A stretch of 64,000 nucleotides of DNA from Pedobacter frigiditerrae (GTDB taxonomy: Bacteria > Bacteroidota > Bacteroidia > Sphingobacteriales > Sphingobacteriaceae), in the NCBI RefSeq assembly GCF_004331645.1, contig NZ_SJSK01000003.1:186301-250300 (forward strand). The letters are read 5' to 3'. Of this stretch, positions 48,382 to 56,270 are shown one piece after another. The notes beneath the pieces are model-generated. The model worked only from the letters and a program-made list of their open reading frames with translations. It did no database searches and was not told where the DNA came from. Every line of letters begins with the position of its first letter. Within the stretch, counting starts at the first letter, position 1. A program made the position numbers and the translations under genes.

Positions 48382-50841
48382 ATGTACAAACTTCGTACCT
48401 CAAAGAAAAAACACACATTAATTACCCTTTTTACTTTCTTCCTATTGCTTAGTTACTTGACTAGCTTTGCCCAACAAGTTACGGTTGGCGCTATTATTAA
48501 AGGAACCGTGAAAACAAAAGACGGTAAGCCTGCAGAATTTGTAACCGTAACCATTAAGGGAGGGAAATCTGCCCAAGTAGATGCAAAGGGAAATTATACC
48601 ATCAAAGATATTAAGGGTGGAAATTATACTATTATAGCCAGTTATGTTGGTTTAGAAGCTCAGCAGCGTGAGGTGACCATTAGCGAAGGGCAAACATCTA
48701 CCCAAGATTTCACACTTTCAGAAAGCAATCAACAGCTAGAGGAAGTTGTTGTAAACGGTGGAAGTACGAACAAATTCTCGGTAAAGAAAACTACAACCTC
48801 TTCCAAGATGCCCTTAGGCAACCTTGAAAATCCGCAGGTATATACAACTATTCCGAAAACACTACTTACAGAACAGATGGTTACTGAGTTCAGTTTATCA
48901 TTAAAAAATTCTCCAGGTGTTTACAAAATCCAGAATAATAGAGGGATTAATAGTGATGGTGCTTCTTTTTATACGATGAGAGGTTTCCGTACCGAAGCGG
49001 CTTTTGTAGATGGCGTTCCATCACAAACTAATGGAGAAATTGAACCTGCCAATATTGAACGTGTAGAGCTTATCAAAGGCCCATCGGGTACATTGTTTGG
49101 AGGAGCTGCAGTTTCTTTTGGTGGATTAATAAACATAGTAACCAAAAAACCATTAGACACAGTAGGGGGTGAGGTAAACTTCACCACTGGTAGTTATGGA
49201 CTTAATCGTTTGAGTGCAGACATTTATGGGCCAGTGAAAGCAGATAAAAAACTACTTTTCCGCTTAAATGCTGCCTATCAGAACCAAGGAAGCTTTCAAG
49301 ATGCAGGTTTTAAACGCTCTATCTTTGTTGCTCCAACGTTAGAATATCGTGCAAATGAAAAGTTGAACATTAGCTTAACGGCAGGTTTCTATTCGCTAGA
49401 GGGTACCAGTCCTTCAACTATATTCCTGAATAGGGTTAGACCTTACATTGCAAAAACACCTGAAGAATTAAATTTCGACTGGAAACGCTCTTTTACCAGC
49501 AATGATTTGGTAATGAAAAATCCTACGATGAACATTAAGGGGCAGATTACCTATAAATTATCTGATAGCTGGACTTCGCAAACTATATATTCTGCTAACT
49601 CACGTCGTTCTGATGGATTTTACGTCTATTCATTCTTAAGAGGTGCCACTAGTGATGAGATGTTGGAACGTAATGTTTCCTTACAAAATTCGGTAAATAC
49701 TGCAACAGACCTTCAGCAAAACTTTATTGGCGATTTCAAAATCCTTGGACTTCGTAACAGGATGGTAGCTGGGCTAGATTATTTAAACCAAACCATCAAT
49801 AATGATAATTCTCCATATATCGTATTTGATAATGTTAGCGGTCGTAATCCAGCAGATGCAAATTATGTAAAAATTTCTCGTGCAGCAGTTGAGGCAAGAT
49901 TGGCTACCAGTACAGCAGCACCTACAAAAAATGCCACTAAGAGCAATATCTATAGTGCTTATGCTTCTGATGTATTGAGTGTGACCGATAGACTAACCGC
50001 CATGCTAAGTTTACGCATCGACCGTTTTCAGAACCGTGGTACCTTAAACCAAGCCACTAATCAAATTGTTGCTAATTCTAAGTACCAACAAACCGCAGTA
50101 TCTCCAAAGTTAGGCCTTGTATATCAAATACTACCTGATCGTATTTCGGTATTCGGGAATTACATGAATGGTTTTGCCAATGTGCCACCTGTTACTCAAC
50201 CAGCAGGTTCTAATGTTTCTGGTACTTTGAAAGCACAGCAAGCCAATCAGTTTGAAGGTGGAGTTAAAACAGATCTTTTCCAAGGTAGACTTAGCTTTAC
50301 TGCAAGCTACTATGATATTGAGGTTGATAACATGACTCGTACTGAAGAAGTGAATGTTGGGGGTACAAATTACATTGTTACCGTGCAAAATGGAACCCAG
50401 AAGAGCAAAGGTGTAGAGTTGGAGCTAATTGCAAATCCTATTGATGGTCTTAACATCATTGCTGGTTATAGTTATAACGATAGTAAGTTGACAAAATCAA
50501 CCGTAGCACTAGAAGGAAGACGACCAGCATCAGCAGGACCTGCGACATTAATTAATTCTTGGATCAGTTATGCCATCCCATCTGGTAACCTAAAGGGACT
50601 AGGTTTAGGAACAGGATTAAACTACATTGGAAAGCACTTAAGTGGAAATTCGGTAGTTACAGGCGTATTTACCTTACCAAGCTACACCTTAATAACTACT
50701 ACGCTATTCTATGATCAACCAAAATATCGCATTGGGATAAAAGTAGATAACTTGACTGACGAACGTTATTTTACCGGACAGGGTACACTTAGCGCACAAC
50801 TACCAAGAACCATAGCTGCAGGCTTAACTTATAAGTTTTAA
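48382..50841 (+). CDS. TonB-dependent siderophore receptor with N-terminal carboxypeptidase-regulatory domain
   Basis: An 819-residue receptor. The signal peptide ends near TSFAQQ; a CarboxypepD_reg domain occupies residues about 37-120 (IKGTVKTKDGKPAEFVTVTI). The plug follows (FYTMRGFRTEAAFVDGVPS, IERVELIKGPSGTLFGG, GGLINIVTKKP), then a 22-strand barrel ending in IAAGLTYKF with the terminal Phe. The pattern is that of FhuA/FecA-type siderophore receptors. It is followed after 3 bases by a PepSY protein, as in iron operons. The ligand cannot be read. No FecR/sigma pair lies nearby. Confidence 0.94.
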   Translation: MYKLRTSKKKHTLITLFTFFLLLSYLTSFAQQVTVGAIIKGTVKTKDGKPAEFVTVTIKGGKSAQVDAKGNYTIKDIKGGNYTIIASYVGLEAQQREVTISEGQTSTQDFTLSESNQQLEEVVVNGGSTNKFSVKKTTTSSKMPLGNLENPQVYTTIPKTLLTEQMVTEFSLSLKNSPGVYKIQNNRGINSDGASFYTMRGFRTEAAFVDGVPSQTNGEIEPANIERVELIKGPSGTLFGGAAVSFGGLINIVTKKPLDTVGGEVNFTTGSYGLNRLSADIYGPVKADKKLLFRLNAAYQNQGSFQDAGFKRSIFVAPTLEYRANEKLNISLTAGFYSLEGTSPSTIFLNRVRPYIAKTPEELNFDWKRSFTSNDLVMKNPTMNIKGQITYKLSDSWTSQTIYSANSRRSDGFYVYSFLRGATSDEMLERNVSLQNSVNTATDLQQNFIGDFKILGLRNRMVAGLDYLNQTINNDNSPYIVFDNVSGRNPADANYVKISRAAVEARLATSTAAPTKNATKSNIYSAYASDVLSVTDRLTAMLSLRIDRFQNRGTLNQATNQIVANSKYQQTAVSPKLGLVYQILPDRISVFGNYMNGFANVPPVTQPAGSNVSGTLKAQQANQFEGGVKTDLFQGRLSFTASYYDIEVDNMTRTEEVNVGGTNYIVTVQNGTQKSKGVELELIANPIDGLNIIAGYSYNDSKLTKSTVALEGRRPASAGPATLINSWISYAIPSGNLKGLGLGTGLNYIGKHLSGNSVVTGVFTLPSYTLITTTLFYDQPKYRIGIKVDNLTDERYFTGQGTLSAQLPRTIAAGLTYKF

Positions 50842-50844
50842 GGA

Positions 50845-51984
50845 TTGACACTAAAAAAACTCATTGCGCAAATTCACCTCTGGCTCGGACTTACCTCCGG
50901 GCTAGTGGTGGTTATTTTAGGTATAAGTGGTGCCATTTATACCTTTTCTGATGAGATTAAAGATATCGTTTACAAAGATAGGCGCTATGTTAGCGTGGTA
51001 CCAAAAAACGAAAAGTTATCGCTTGATACACTTCTTTCTATTGCTAAACAGTCGCTTGGCGAAACACATAAAATTACCAGGGCCGAATTATCGCAAGATC
51101 CTGAGCGAACCTATATGTTTCGTGCTTTTAAAATAAACAAAAAAAGTTCTGGCTACTGGAATTATTACGACTATTATTTAAAGGTTTACCTTGATCCTTA
51201 TACAGGAAAGGTTGTTTTTAAAGAGGATGCCAGCAAAGAGTTTTTTACAGTAGTACTTGCCCTTCACATGAATCTATTGCTGGGAGATGGTTTGGGGCAT
51301 TTTATTGTCAAATGGTCTACCGTTTGTTTTGGCATATTGTTACTTTCTGGACTGGTACTTTGGTGGCCAAAAAAATGGAAACAAAAGCAGCTGAAGAAAA
51401 ACTTTGCCATTAAATGGAATGGGAAATTCAAAAGACTCAATTACGATCTTCATAATGTTTTAGGGTTTTATATGCTAATCCCATTGCTGGTTATTGCGCT
51501 TACTGGCTTAGCCTGGTCATTCGAGCTCACAACAGATAAAAAATCAAAAGTACTTTCTGATACTACCCAAACTACCAAAGCATCTGCCAACCAAATTTTA
51601 AAACAGTCATTAGAAAAATCACCAAAAACTGCCTATTTTCTCTATAATTTCCCGGCAGCAAAAAGCGGAACCGTAAACATTTCTGCCTATCAGTCTAAAG
51701 AGCACTTATATGATCGCAGACAATACCGATTTGACCAATATACTGGCAAGCTATTAATGGAAGCAGACCCTATGGCGGCAGCTGGAATTACGCCAAAGCT
51801 TATAGCGCTCAATTACGATTTGCATACGGGAAGCGCTCTGGGAATGTTCGGAAAAATATTAGCCTTTTTGGCTAGCCTTATTGCTGCGGGACTACCCATT
51901 ACAGGTTTTATTATATGGATTAAAAAGGGGAAAAAATCGGAGAAAACAAAGATCATCGCGGGCAATCTTATCAAGCTTAGCTGA
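50845..51984 (+). CDS. PepSY-domain membrane protein (PiuB/iron-reductase-like)
   Basis: A 379-residue membrane protein with PepSY-associated helices at about 10-32 (HLWLGLTSGLVVVILGISG), 130-170 (LALHMNLLLGDGLGH, then FGILLLSGLVLWWPKKWKQ), 205-230 (HNVLGFYMLIPLLVIALTG) and near residue 340. Conserved His residues sit next to the helices. It begins with TTG 3 bases after the receptor stop; no ATG gives a better N-terminus, since MTLKKLIAQIHLWLG is the usual family start. These proteins are thought to reduce or release iron from imported ferric siderophores. Confidence 0.9.
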   Translation: MTLKKLIAQIHLWLGLTSGLVVVILGISGAIYTFSDEIKDIVYKDRRYVSVVPKNEKLSLDTLLSIAKQSLGETHKITRAELSQDPERTYMFRAFKINKKSSGYWNYYDYYLKVYLDPYTGKVVFKEDASKEFFTVVLALHMNLLLGDGLGHFIVKWSTVCFGILLLSGLVLWWPKKWKQKQLKKNFAIKWNGKFKRLNYDLHNVLGFYMLIPLLVIALTGLAWSFELTTDKKSKVLSDTTQTTKASANQILKQSLEKSPKTAYFLYNFPAAKSGTVNISAYQSKEHLYDRRQYRFDQYTGKLLMEADPMAAAGITPKLIALNYDLHTGSALGMFGKILAFLASLIAAGLPITGFIIWIKKGKKSEKTKIIAGNLIKLS

Positions 51985-52548
51985 GCCTTTCGAGGTTCCC
52001 GTCTGCACTGGAATGACGCAACTAGGCTACACCCGCCCCGAAGAAGTGATCTCTAACCCGAAAGCACTGGCTTCTAAAATCCCTCTGTTCTAAAGGAAAA
52101 GCTCACCCAACCAACCACCTAACCTCTCAACCCTAACCCTTCTCAACTCAACATCTCTACAACTCATCGCTCAGCGCTCCACGCTCCATCGTCTTTCCTT
52201 CGCTTCTGCATCATACCAACAACCTAACAGAGAGGTAACAAGTTATTTACTGGGTCGTCTCTTTGTCGTTTTTTCTTCGCTCCAGGACCGAAGCAGTGGC
52301 GACGCTGTTACGACGCAGTAGCGACTCTGTGGCGAACCAGATACGACGCCGAGACGAACAAACGACGAAGGAACGACGACGCCGAGACGAACAAACGACG
52401 AAGGAACGACGAAGCGGAGACGAACAAACGACGAACAAACGACGAAGCGGAGACGAACAAGGAGCGAAGGAATAAACAATTAACCTATTACAACTTTAAC
52501 CGATTAACCATAACACCTCAACGCCTAACCAACTCCACACCTCAACCC
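51985..52548. repeat. Repeat-filled stretch between convergent genes, with 33-base tandem repeats
   Basis: About 560 bases without a real gene. It holds a type-B-related tail (51985-52095), pyrimidine-rich type-A copies in opposite orientation (52100-52210, 52490-52548) and the tandem array at 52347-52472. Open frames on both strands here are products of the repeats. Confidence 0.8.
52347..52472. repeat. 33-base tandem repeat, about 3.8 units
   Basis: Units at 52347-52379, 52380-52412, 52413-52445 and a partial one from 52446. The first two are identical; the third differs at the start and inside. Unit content is GAGACGAACAAACGACGA-like, built of ACGA words. No spacers, so not a CRISPR. The 33-base period keeps frames open on both strands. 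Confidence 0.9.
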
Positions 52549-53730
52549 CTAAAGGCTATTTGTTTCATTAAAAAAGATAATCGTATCGAAGTGAGTTGAA
52601 ATGGCTAATTTTTTATTCAATGGAGTGCTTGTACCGCCAATCATTCTCATTTCTTTTTGTTGGGTAAAAAAGGAGCGTAATTGATAGTCGACCGTGGCTT
52701 TATTTATAGCTAAGATGAAGTTTTTAAACTTGCATTGGCTAAAGTAATACTCATAACCCTTGTCTGTAGAAACTTCAGGAAGGTATAAAGGTTGCGTACT
52801 TGAAAAAGATTTGGTTTTAGCCACCACTGTTCTCACACTAACATATCCCTTATTAATGTCTGTTGCCATGACATGGTATTGGCTCCCATATTGCTTAAAC
52901 AAATATTGGCCCATGGTGGGTTTGTTGTATAAGGCTGATTTTGCAACATGACCATTATGCGCCCAAATGATGAGCTTGCTGTTGGGTATGCCTTCTGCTA
53001 ATGCAATTGCATTTTCTGCCATGAATTTATCCCTAACCCCAATCTTACTTTTAATGCCAATAAAATTTTGGTAATTGTCTATCAATTGGAGGAGCATTTT
53101 TGTGTAAACGTTAACAGGTAAACGAGTGCAAACCTTCTTTAAATCGGCTAAGCTTTGTTTATCAATTTTCTCGAAGGGCGTGTTTCGAATACCTAATAAG
53201 ATGGTTTGATCTTGTTGACTGATGTTCCAGTTGAGACTTAATATTCTATCAATGGCCAAACTAAATTCCCGAATTTCCAGGCCATATACATGCACTTTAT
53301 CTTGCTCAGTTTTGTCCTTGTTAAAATCTTTAAGCCAGTTAAAGAGGGGTTTGTGGTTATTACCGATGATAGCGCTATCTGTTTTGCCATTGATGTAATT
53401 ATCTATGGCTTCCAATCCACTAAAATCGGCTTCAAAAGTAATCGCCTTATAGTTTAACTTCGCAACCAAATAACGGACTAACCTGTCTTTGTAATCAAAT
53501 ATTTCTCTAGTACCGTGAGTCGCTTCACCAAGCGCAACTATTTTCTTTTCCTGCAGTACCTCGCCTAAAAAATCAATATCATCAAAACTGCCATCTGGCG
53601 ATAGGGTATGAATTGGCTTAATGATGGTATTTAGCTTGGTTACTATTTCGGCTTCTTGAGCGAATGAGCCAGAAGAAAGTAATAGTAGAAAAAAGAAGGG
53701 AAATAGTTTTTTTAACTCAATATGTTTCAT
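52549..53730 (-). CDS. Erythromycin-esterase-family protein, secreted
   Basis: A 393-residue protein with a signal peptide ending near GSFAQE when started at the ATG at 53730; an upstream TTG at 53754 is less likely. The family motifs are VALGEATHGTREIF with Glu and His, TFEADFSGLEAIDNYINGK and LIIWAHNGHVAKS. Family members (Ere-like) are mostly of unknown role, and only a subset hydrolyses macrolide lactones. The export signal makes a resistance role less clear than for cytoplasmic EreA/B. Repeats border both ends. Confidence 0.86.
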   Translation of the reverse strand: MKHIELKKLFPFFFLLLLSSGSFAQEAEIVTKLNTIIKPIHTLSPDGSFDDIDFLGEVLQEKKIVALGEATHGTREIFDYKDRLVRYLVAKLNYKAITFEADFSGLEAIDNYINGKTDSAIIGNNHKPLFNWLKDFNKDKTEQDKVHVYGLEIREFSLAIDRILSLNWNISQQDQTILLGIRNTPFEKIDKQSLADLKKVCTRLPVNVYTKMLLQLIDNYQNFIGIKSKIGVRDKFMAENAIALAEGIPNSKLIIWAHNGHVAKSALYNKPTMGQYLFKQYGSQYHVMATDINKGYVSVRTVVAKTKSFSSTQPLYLPEVSTDKGYEYYFSQCKFKNFILAINKATVDYQLRSFFTQQKEMRMIGGTSTPLNKKLAISTHFDTIIFFNETNSL

Positions 53731-54045
53731 AATTAAAGGTAGGGATGTAAACAATTTAATATTTTACTTTAACAGTATTTAACACGGTGCAATCTTCCAA
53801 CTTTAACCAATTAACCTCCCGATAGCTATCGGGATACAACAATCAACAACTTCAACAATTAACCAATTAACCGATTACTACAGTTAACCATCCAATCCGG
53901 ATATCTCCTCGCTGCGCTGCGTTCGATATGACGGTTAACGAAGGAGCAAAGTACTAAATGTAGCACAATAATCTTTGTTGGTTTGTTCTAAATCCTTATA
54001 TTGGATTTCCAATCCTTAAAATCACCATCATTCAAAAAGTATAAA
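53731..54045. repeat. Non-coding stretch with palindrome and pyrimidine-rich repeat
   Basis: About 315 bases. It has AACCAATTAACC-type words (53790-53890), the perfect 18-base palindrome (53817-53834), a type-B relative with CGCTGCGCTGCGTTCG (53908-53925), then the upstream region of the hydrolase. Confidence 0.7.
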
Positions 54046-54792
54046 ATGAAACTTAAAAATTGGCTATCCATTCTGTTAATTGGTTTATCGTTACCAGTAT
54101 TTGCCCAGGAGTCAAAAAAAACAGTGTATGTAATTGTTCATGGTGCTTGGGGTGGAAGTTATGCCTTTAAAAAAGTAGATTCCATTTTAACTGCTAAAGG
54201 TTGTAAGGTTTACAGACCATCTTTAACAGGGCAAGGAGAAAGGGCTCATTTGGCATCAGCCGATGTGAACCTTAGCACACATGTTAAAGATGTGGTGAAC
54301 CAAATTCTTTACGAAAATTTGGATGATGTGGTATTGGTTGGTCATAGTTATGGAGGCATGGTGATTACGGGAGTGGTAGATAGCATTCCTGATCGGATTA
54401 AAAAAATGATTTATGTTGATGCCTTTTTACCCAATGATGGTGAAAGTGTAGTTGGGTTATTTGGTGGTAAAGTTGATGGTTTGGTTAAAAATCAGGTAAA
54501 TGGCTTTTTAGTTCCAGCTTGGGTTAAAGCAAGTCAGCCGATACCAAAAGATGTACCTCAATCGCTAAAAACATTTACAGAGATTCTTCATTTAAAAAGG
54601 GGAGTTTCCACTATTCCTGCGCATTATGTTTTAACCGTGGCTAAAGGCACCCTTCCTGAAAATGATGATTTCGCCTCACAGGCAGAACGTGCAAGGAAAA
54701 GAAACATACCTGTTGAAGTGTTAGCAGCAGACCATAATCCACAAGTAAGCGCTATTGTTCCCTTTGCGGAGTTACTTTATAAACTTAAATAA
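54046..54792 (+). CDS. Secreted alpha/beta hydrolase, esterase-like
   Basis: A 248-residue protein; the ATG at 54046 gives a normal signal peptide (MKLKNWLSILLIGLSL, cleavage near VFAQ), so an upstream TTG at 54001 is rejected. The oxyanion loop is VHGAWGGSYAF, the nucleophile elbow GHSYGG (Ser101), and a late His is in LAADHNPQV. It belongs to the plant SABP2/EstC-like esterase group. Substrate unknown. Isolated between repeats. Confidence 0.87.
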   Translation: MKLKNWLSILLIGLSLPVFAQESKKTVYVIVHGAWGGSYAFKKVDSILTAKGCKVYRPSLTGQGERAHLASADVNLSTHVKDVVNQILYENLDDVVLVGHSYGGMVITGVVDSIPDRIKKMIYVDAFLPNDGESVVGLFGGKVDGLVKNQVNGFLVPAWVKASQPIPKDVPQSLKTFTEILHLKRGVSTIPAHYVLTVAKGTLPENDDFASQAERARKRNIPVEVLAADHNPQVSAIVPFAELLYKLK

Positions 54793-54820
54793 TTTAACGT
54801 TTAGGTTGAAATCTGTAAGG

Positions 54821-55013
54821 CGTCATTGCCAGCTTGACTGGCAATCTTAAAGCGATAGAAGGTTTGAGTTTTAAAAAATGATTAAGTTGCATTAGGATGA
54901 CTCCCGATTTTACATCGGGAAGCATGATGCATATAATCTTGTCATTCCGACTTTGGAGGAATCTATAATGTGGACTCCTCTAATAGATCCTTCGCTGCGC
55001 TCTGGATGACAAG
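54821..55013. repeat. Cluster of small hairpin repeats downstream of the alpha/beta hydrolase
   Basis: Three dyads in a row: ATTGCCAG/CTGGCAAT (54825-54845), TCCCGAT/ATCGGGA (54902-54920), and an imperfect 76-base inverted repeat with arms CTTGTCATTCC and GGATGACAAG (54938-55013). The first recurs inverted at 36643-36668. The last resembles a short non-autonomous (MITE-like) element. Confidence 0.8.
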
Positions 55014-55060
55014 CTGGTTGGGTTAGGCGAATTGCAACCCCTCTCTTTAGTTGTTAAAAT

Positions 55061-56200
55061 CTATTTCACTAAAACAAACGCATTTTTCTCATCACCAACC
55101 CATTTATATTTATAAATAGTAGTCTGTTGTTGCCCGTCTTTAGCTTTACTGTTGTGAGAGATGTAAAACAAACCATCGCCCAATGGCAGCAAACCTGTAG
55201 CGCCATAAGGAAACACCCAGCCTCTGATACCAGATTTTACATCTTTTAGCCCTGCGGCTAATAACGACAGTGATTTTACCTTTGTTTTTTGGTTGTCTGA
55301 TAAGATATAAGTGTCGGTTGGTTTTTTCTTGCCATCAATAACAAATAGATCATAGTTTGGAAATTGAGGTTTGGCTCCCTTATAAACAGCCGCAAACAAA
55401 TTGCCAGTATTAGGATCATAAGCCATGTTCTGGATGCCATAACGGCTATTGCCTGTTTTTACGAAATACTTTTCCATTGGTTTCTGTGGTCCTGAATGGT
55501 GTAGTTTATCTTGCGAAAGCTTTTGTGCGTATTTCCCCCAATCAGCAACATCGTACTTTAAAATTACCTGATGGTCGTTGTCATTTCTGGCTGTATCTCC
55601 ATAAACACCGTAAGCTACATAAAGGAATTTTTTAGAACTACTCGGACTTCCTATTGCAGGTGCAAATGCAACACCATCTATACCAGAACATGCAAAGCGA
55701 TGCGCTACCTCTTTATTGCCCACTTTAACATTTGCCATGTAATCATCTACTGCTTCCTTGATATAAACCGTACGCAATAAATCTTCCTTTTCTGCATTCA
55801 TGTTAGGGCGTACAATGCGTGATGCATCAAATATGGCGATGTAAAAACCATCTTCATTAACGGTTTTAACACCCAATTCTTTTTTAATGCCCTTGCCAAT
55901 GGCATCGTTTTTATATTCTAATGAACCATAAATTTTACCATCGGCAGTAAGGTCTAAATCGCCCAGATGGCCAACAAAACCAGTAACACTGCCAATTAGA
56001 TTACCTTTTAAATCCATTTTTAACAGCTTATCTGTAAAAGAAAAATAAACAAAGCCATTCTTTTTATCTATTACTACACCCTGTACGTGTAATCCACCTT
56101 GTTTGCCAGAATAAATAGAATCTGGTAGCTTAACAGTTTGTGATTGAGATTTTGAGGATAAAGCGGTAATGAAGAAGAGCAATAGAACTAGTTTTTTCAT
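55061..56200 (-). CDS. Secreted beta-propeller-like protein of unknown function
   Basis: A 379-residue protein with a signal peptide (cleavage near SKSQS, residue 19). The body has repeated strand motifs such as GFVYFSFTDKLLKMDLKGNLI, DLDLTADGKIYGSLEYK and NMAYDPNTGNLFAAVYKGAK, typical of a beta-propeller. No catalytic residues recognised. It lies 70 bases downstream of the S15 peptidase gene on the same strand, with a hairpin between. Confidence 0.75.
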   Translation of the reverse strand: MKKLVLLLFFITALSSKSQSQTVKLPDSIYSGKQGGLHVQGVVIDKKNGFVYFSFTDKLLKMDLKGNLIGSVTGFVGHLGDLDLTADGKIYGSLEYKNDAIGKGIKKELGVKTVNEDGFYIAIFDASRIVRPNMNAEKEDLLRTVYIKEAVDDYMANVKVGNKEVAHRFACSGIDGVAFAPAIGSPSSSKKFLYVAYGVYGDTARNDNDHQVILKYDVADWGKYAQKLSQDKLHHSGPQKPMEKYFVKTGNSRYGIQNMAYDPNTGNLFAAVYKGAKPQFPNYDLFVIDGKKKPTDTYILSDNQKTKVKSLSLLAAGLKDVKSGIRGWVFPYGATGLLPLGDGLFYISHNSKAKDGQQQTTIYKYKWVGDEKNAFVLVK

Positions 56201-56217
56201 TTAAGATGGTTTCATGA

Positions 56218-56248
56218 ACTGAAGCGACAAGGTAATTATCGCTTCAGT
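56218..56248. terminator. Hairpin between S15 peptidase and propeller genes
   Basis: Perfect 10-base stem ACTGAAGCGA/TCGCTTCAGT (56218-56227 with 56239-56248), 11-base loop. On the coding (minus) strand no T-tract follows it, so it may stabilise or attenuate the transcript and not terminate it. Confidence 0.5.
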
Positions 56249-56270
56249 AAAAAATGATTTGATAAAAGAA

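Noticed and set aside
52347..52472. Possible CRISPR array
   Set aside because: Units follow each other without spacers, and no cas gene is in the window.
52243..52479. Overlapping open frames on both strands coding 11-residue repeats
   Set aside because: They arise from the 33-base tandem repeat, which has no stops in several frames; no start context or homology is visible.
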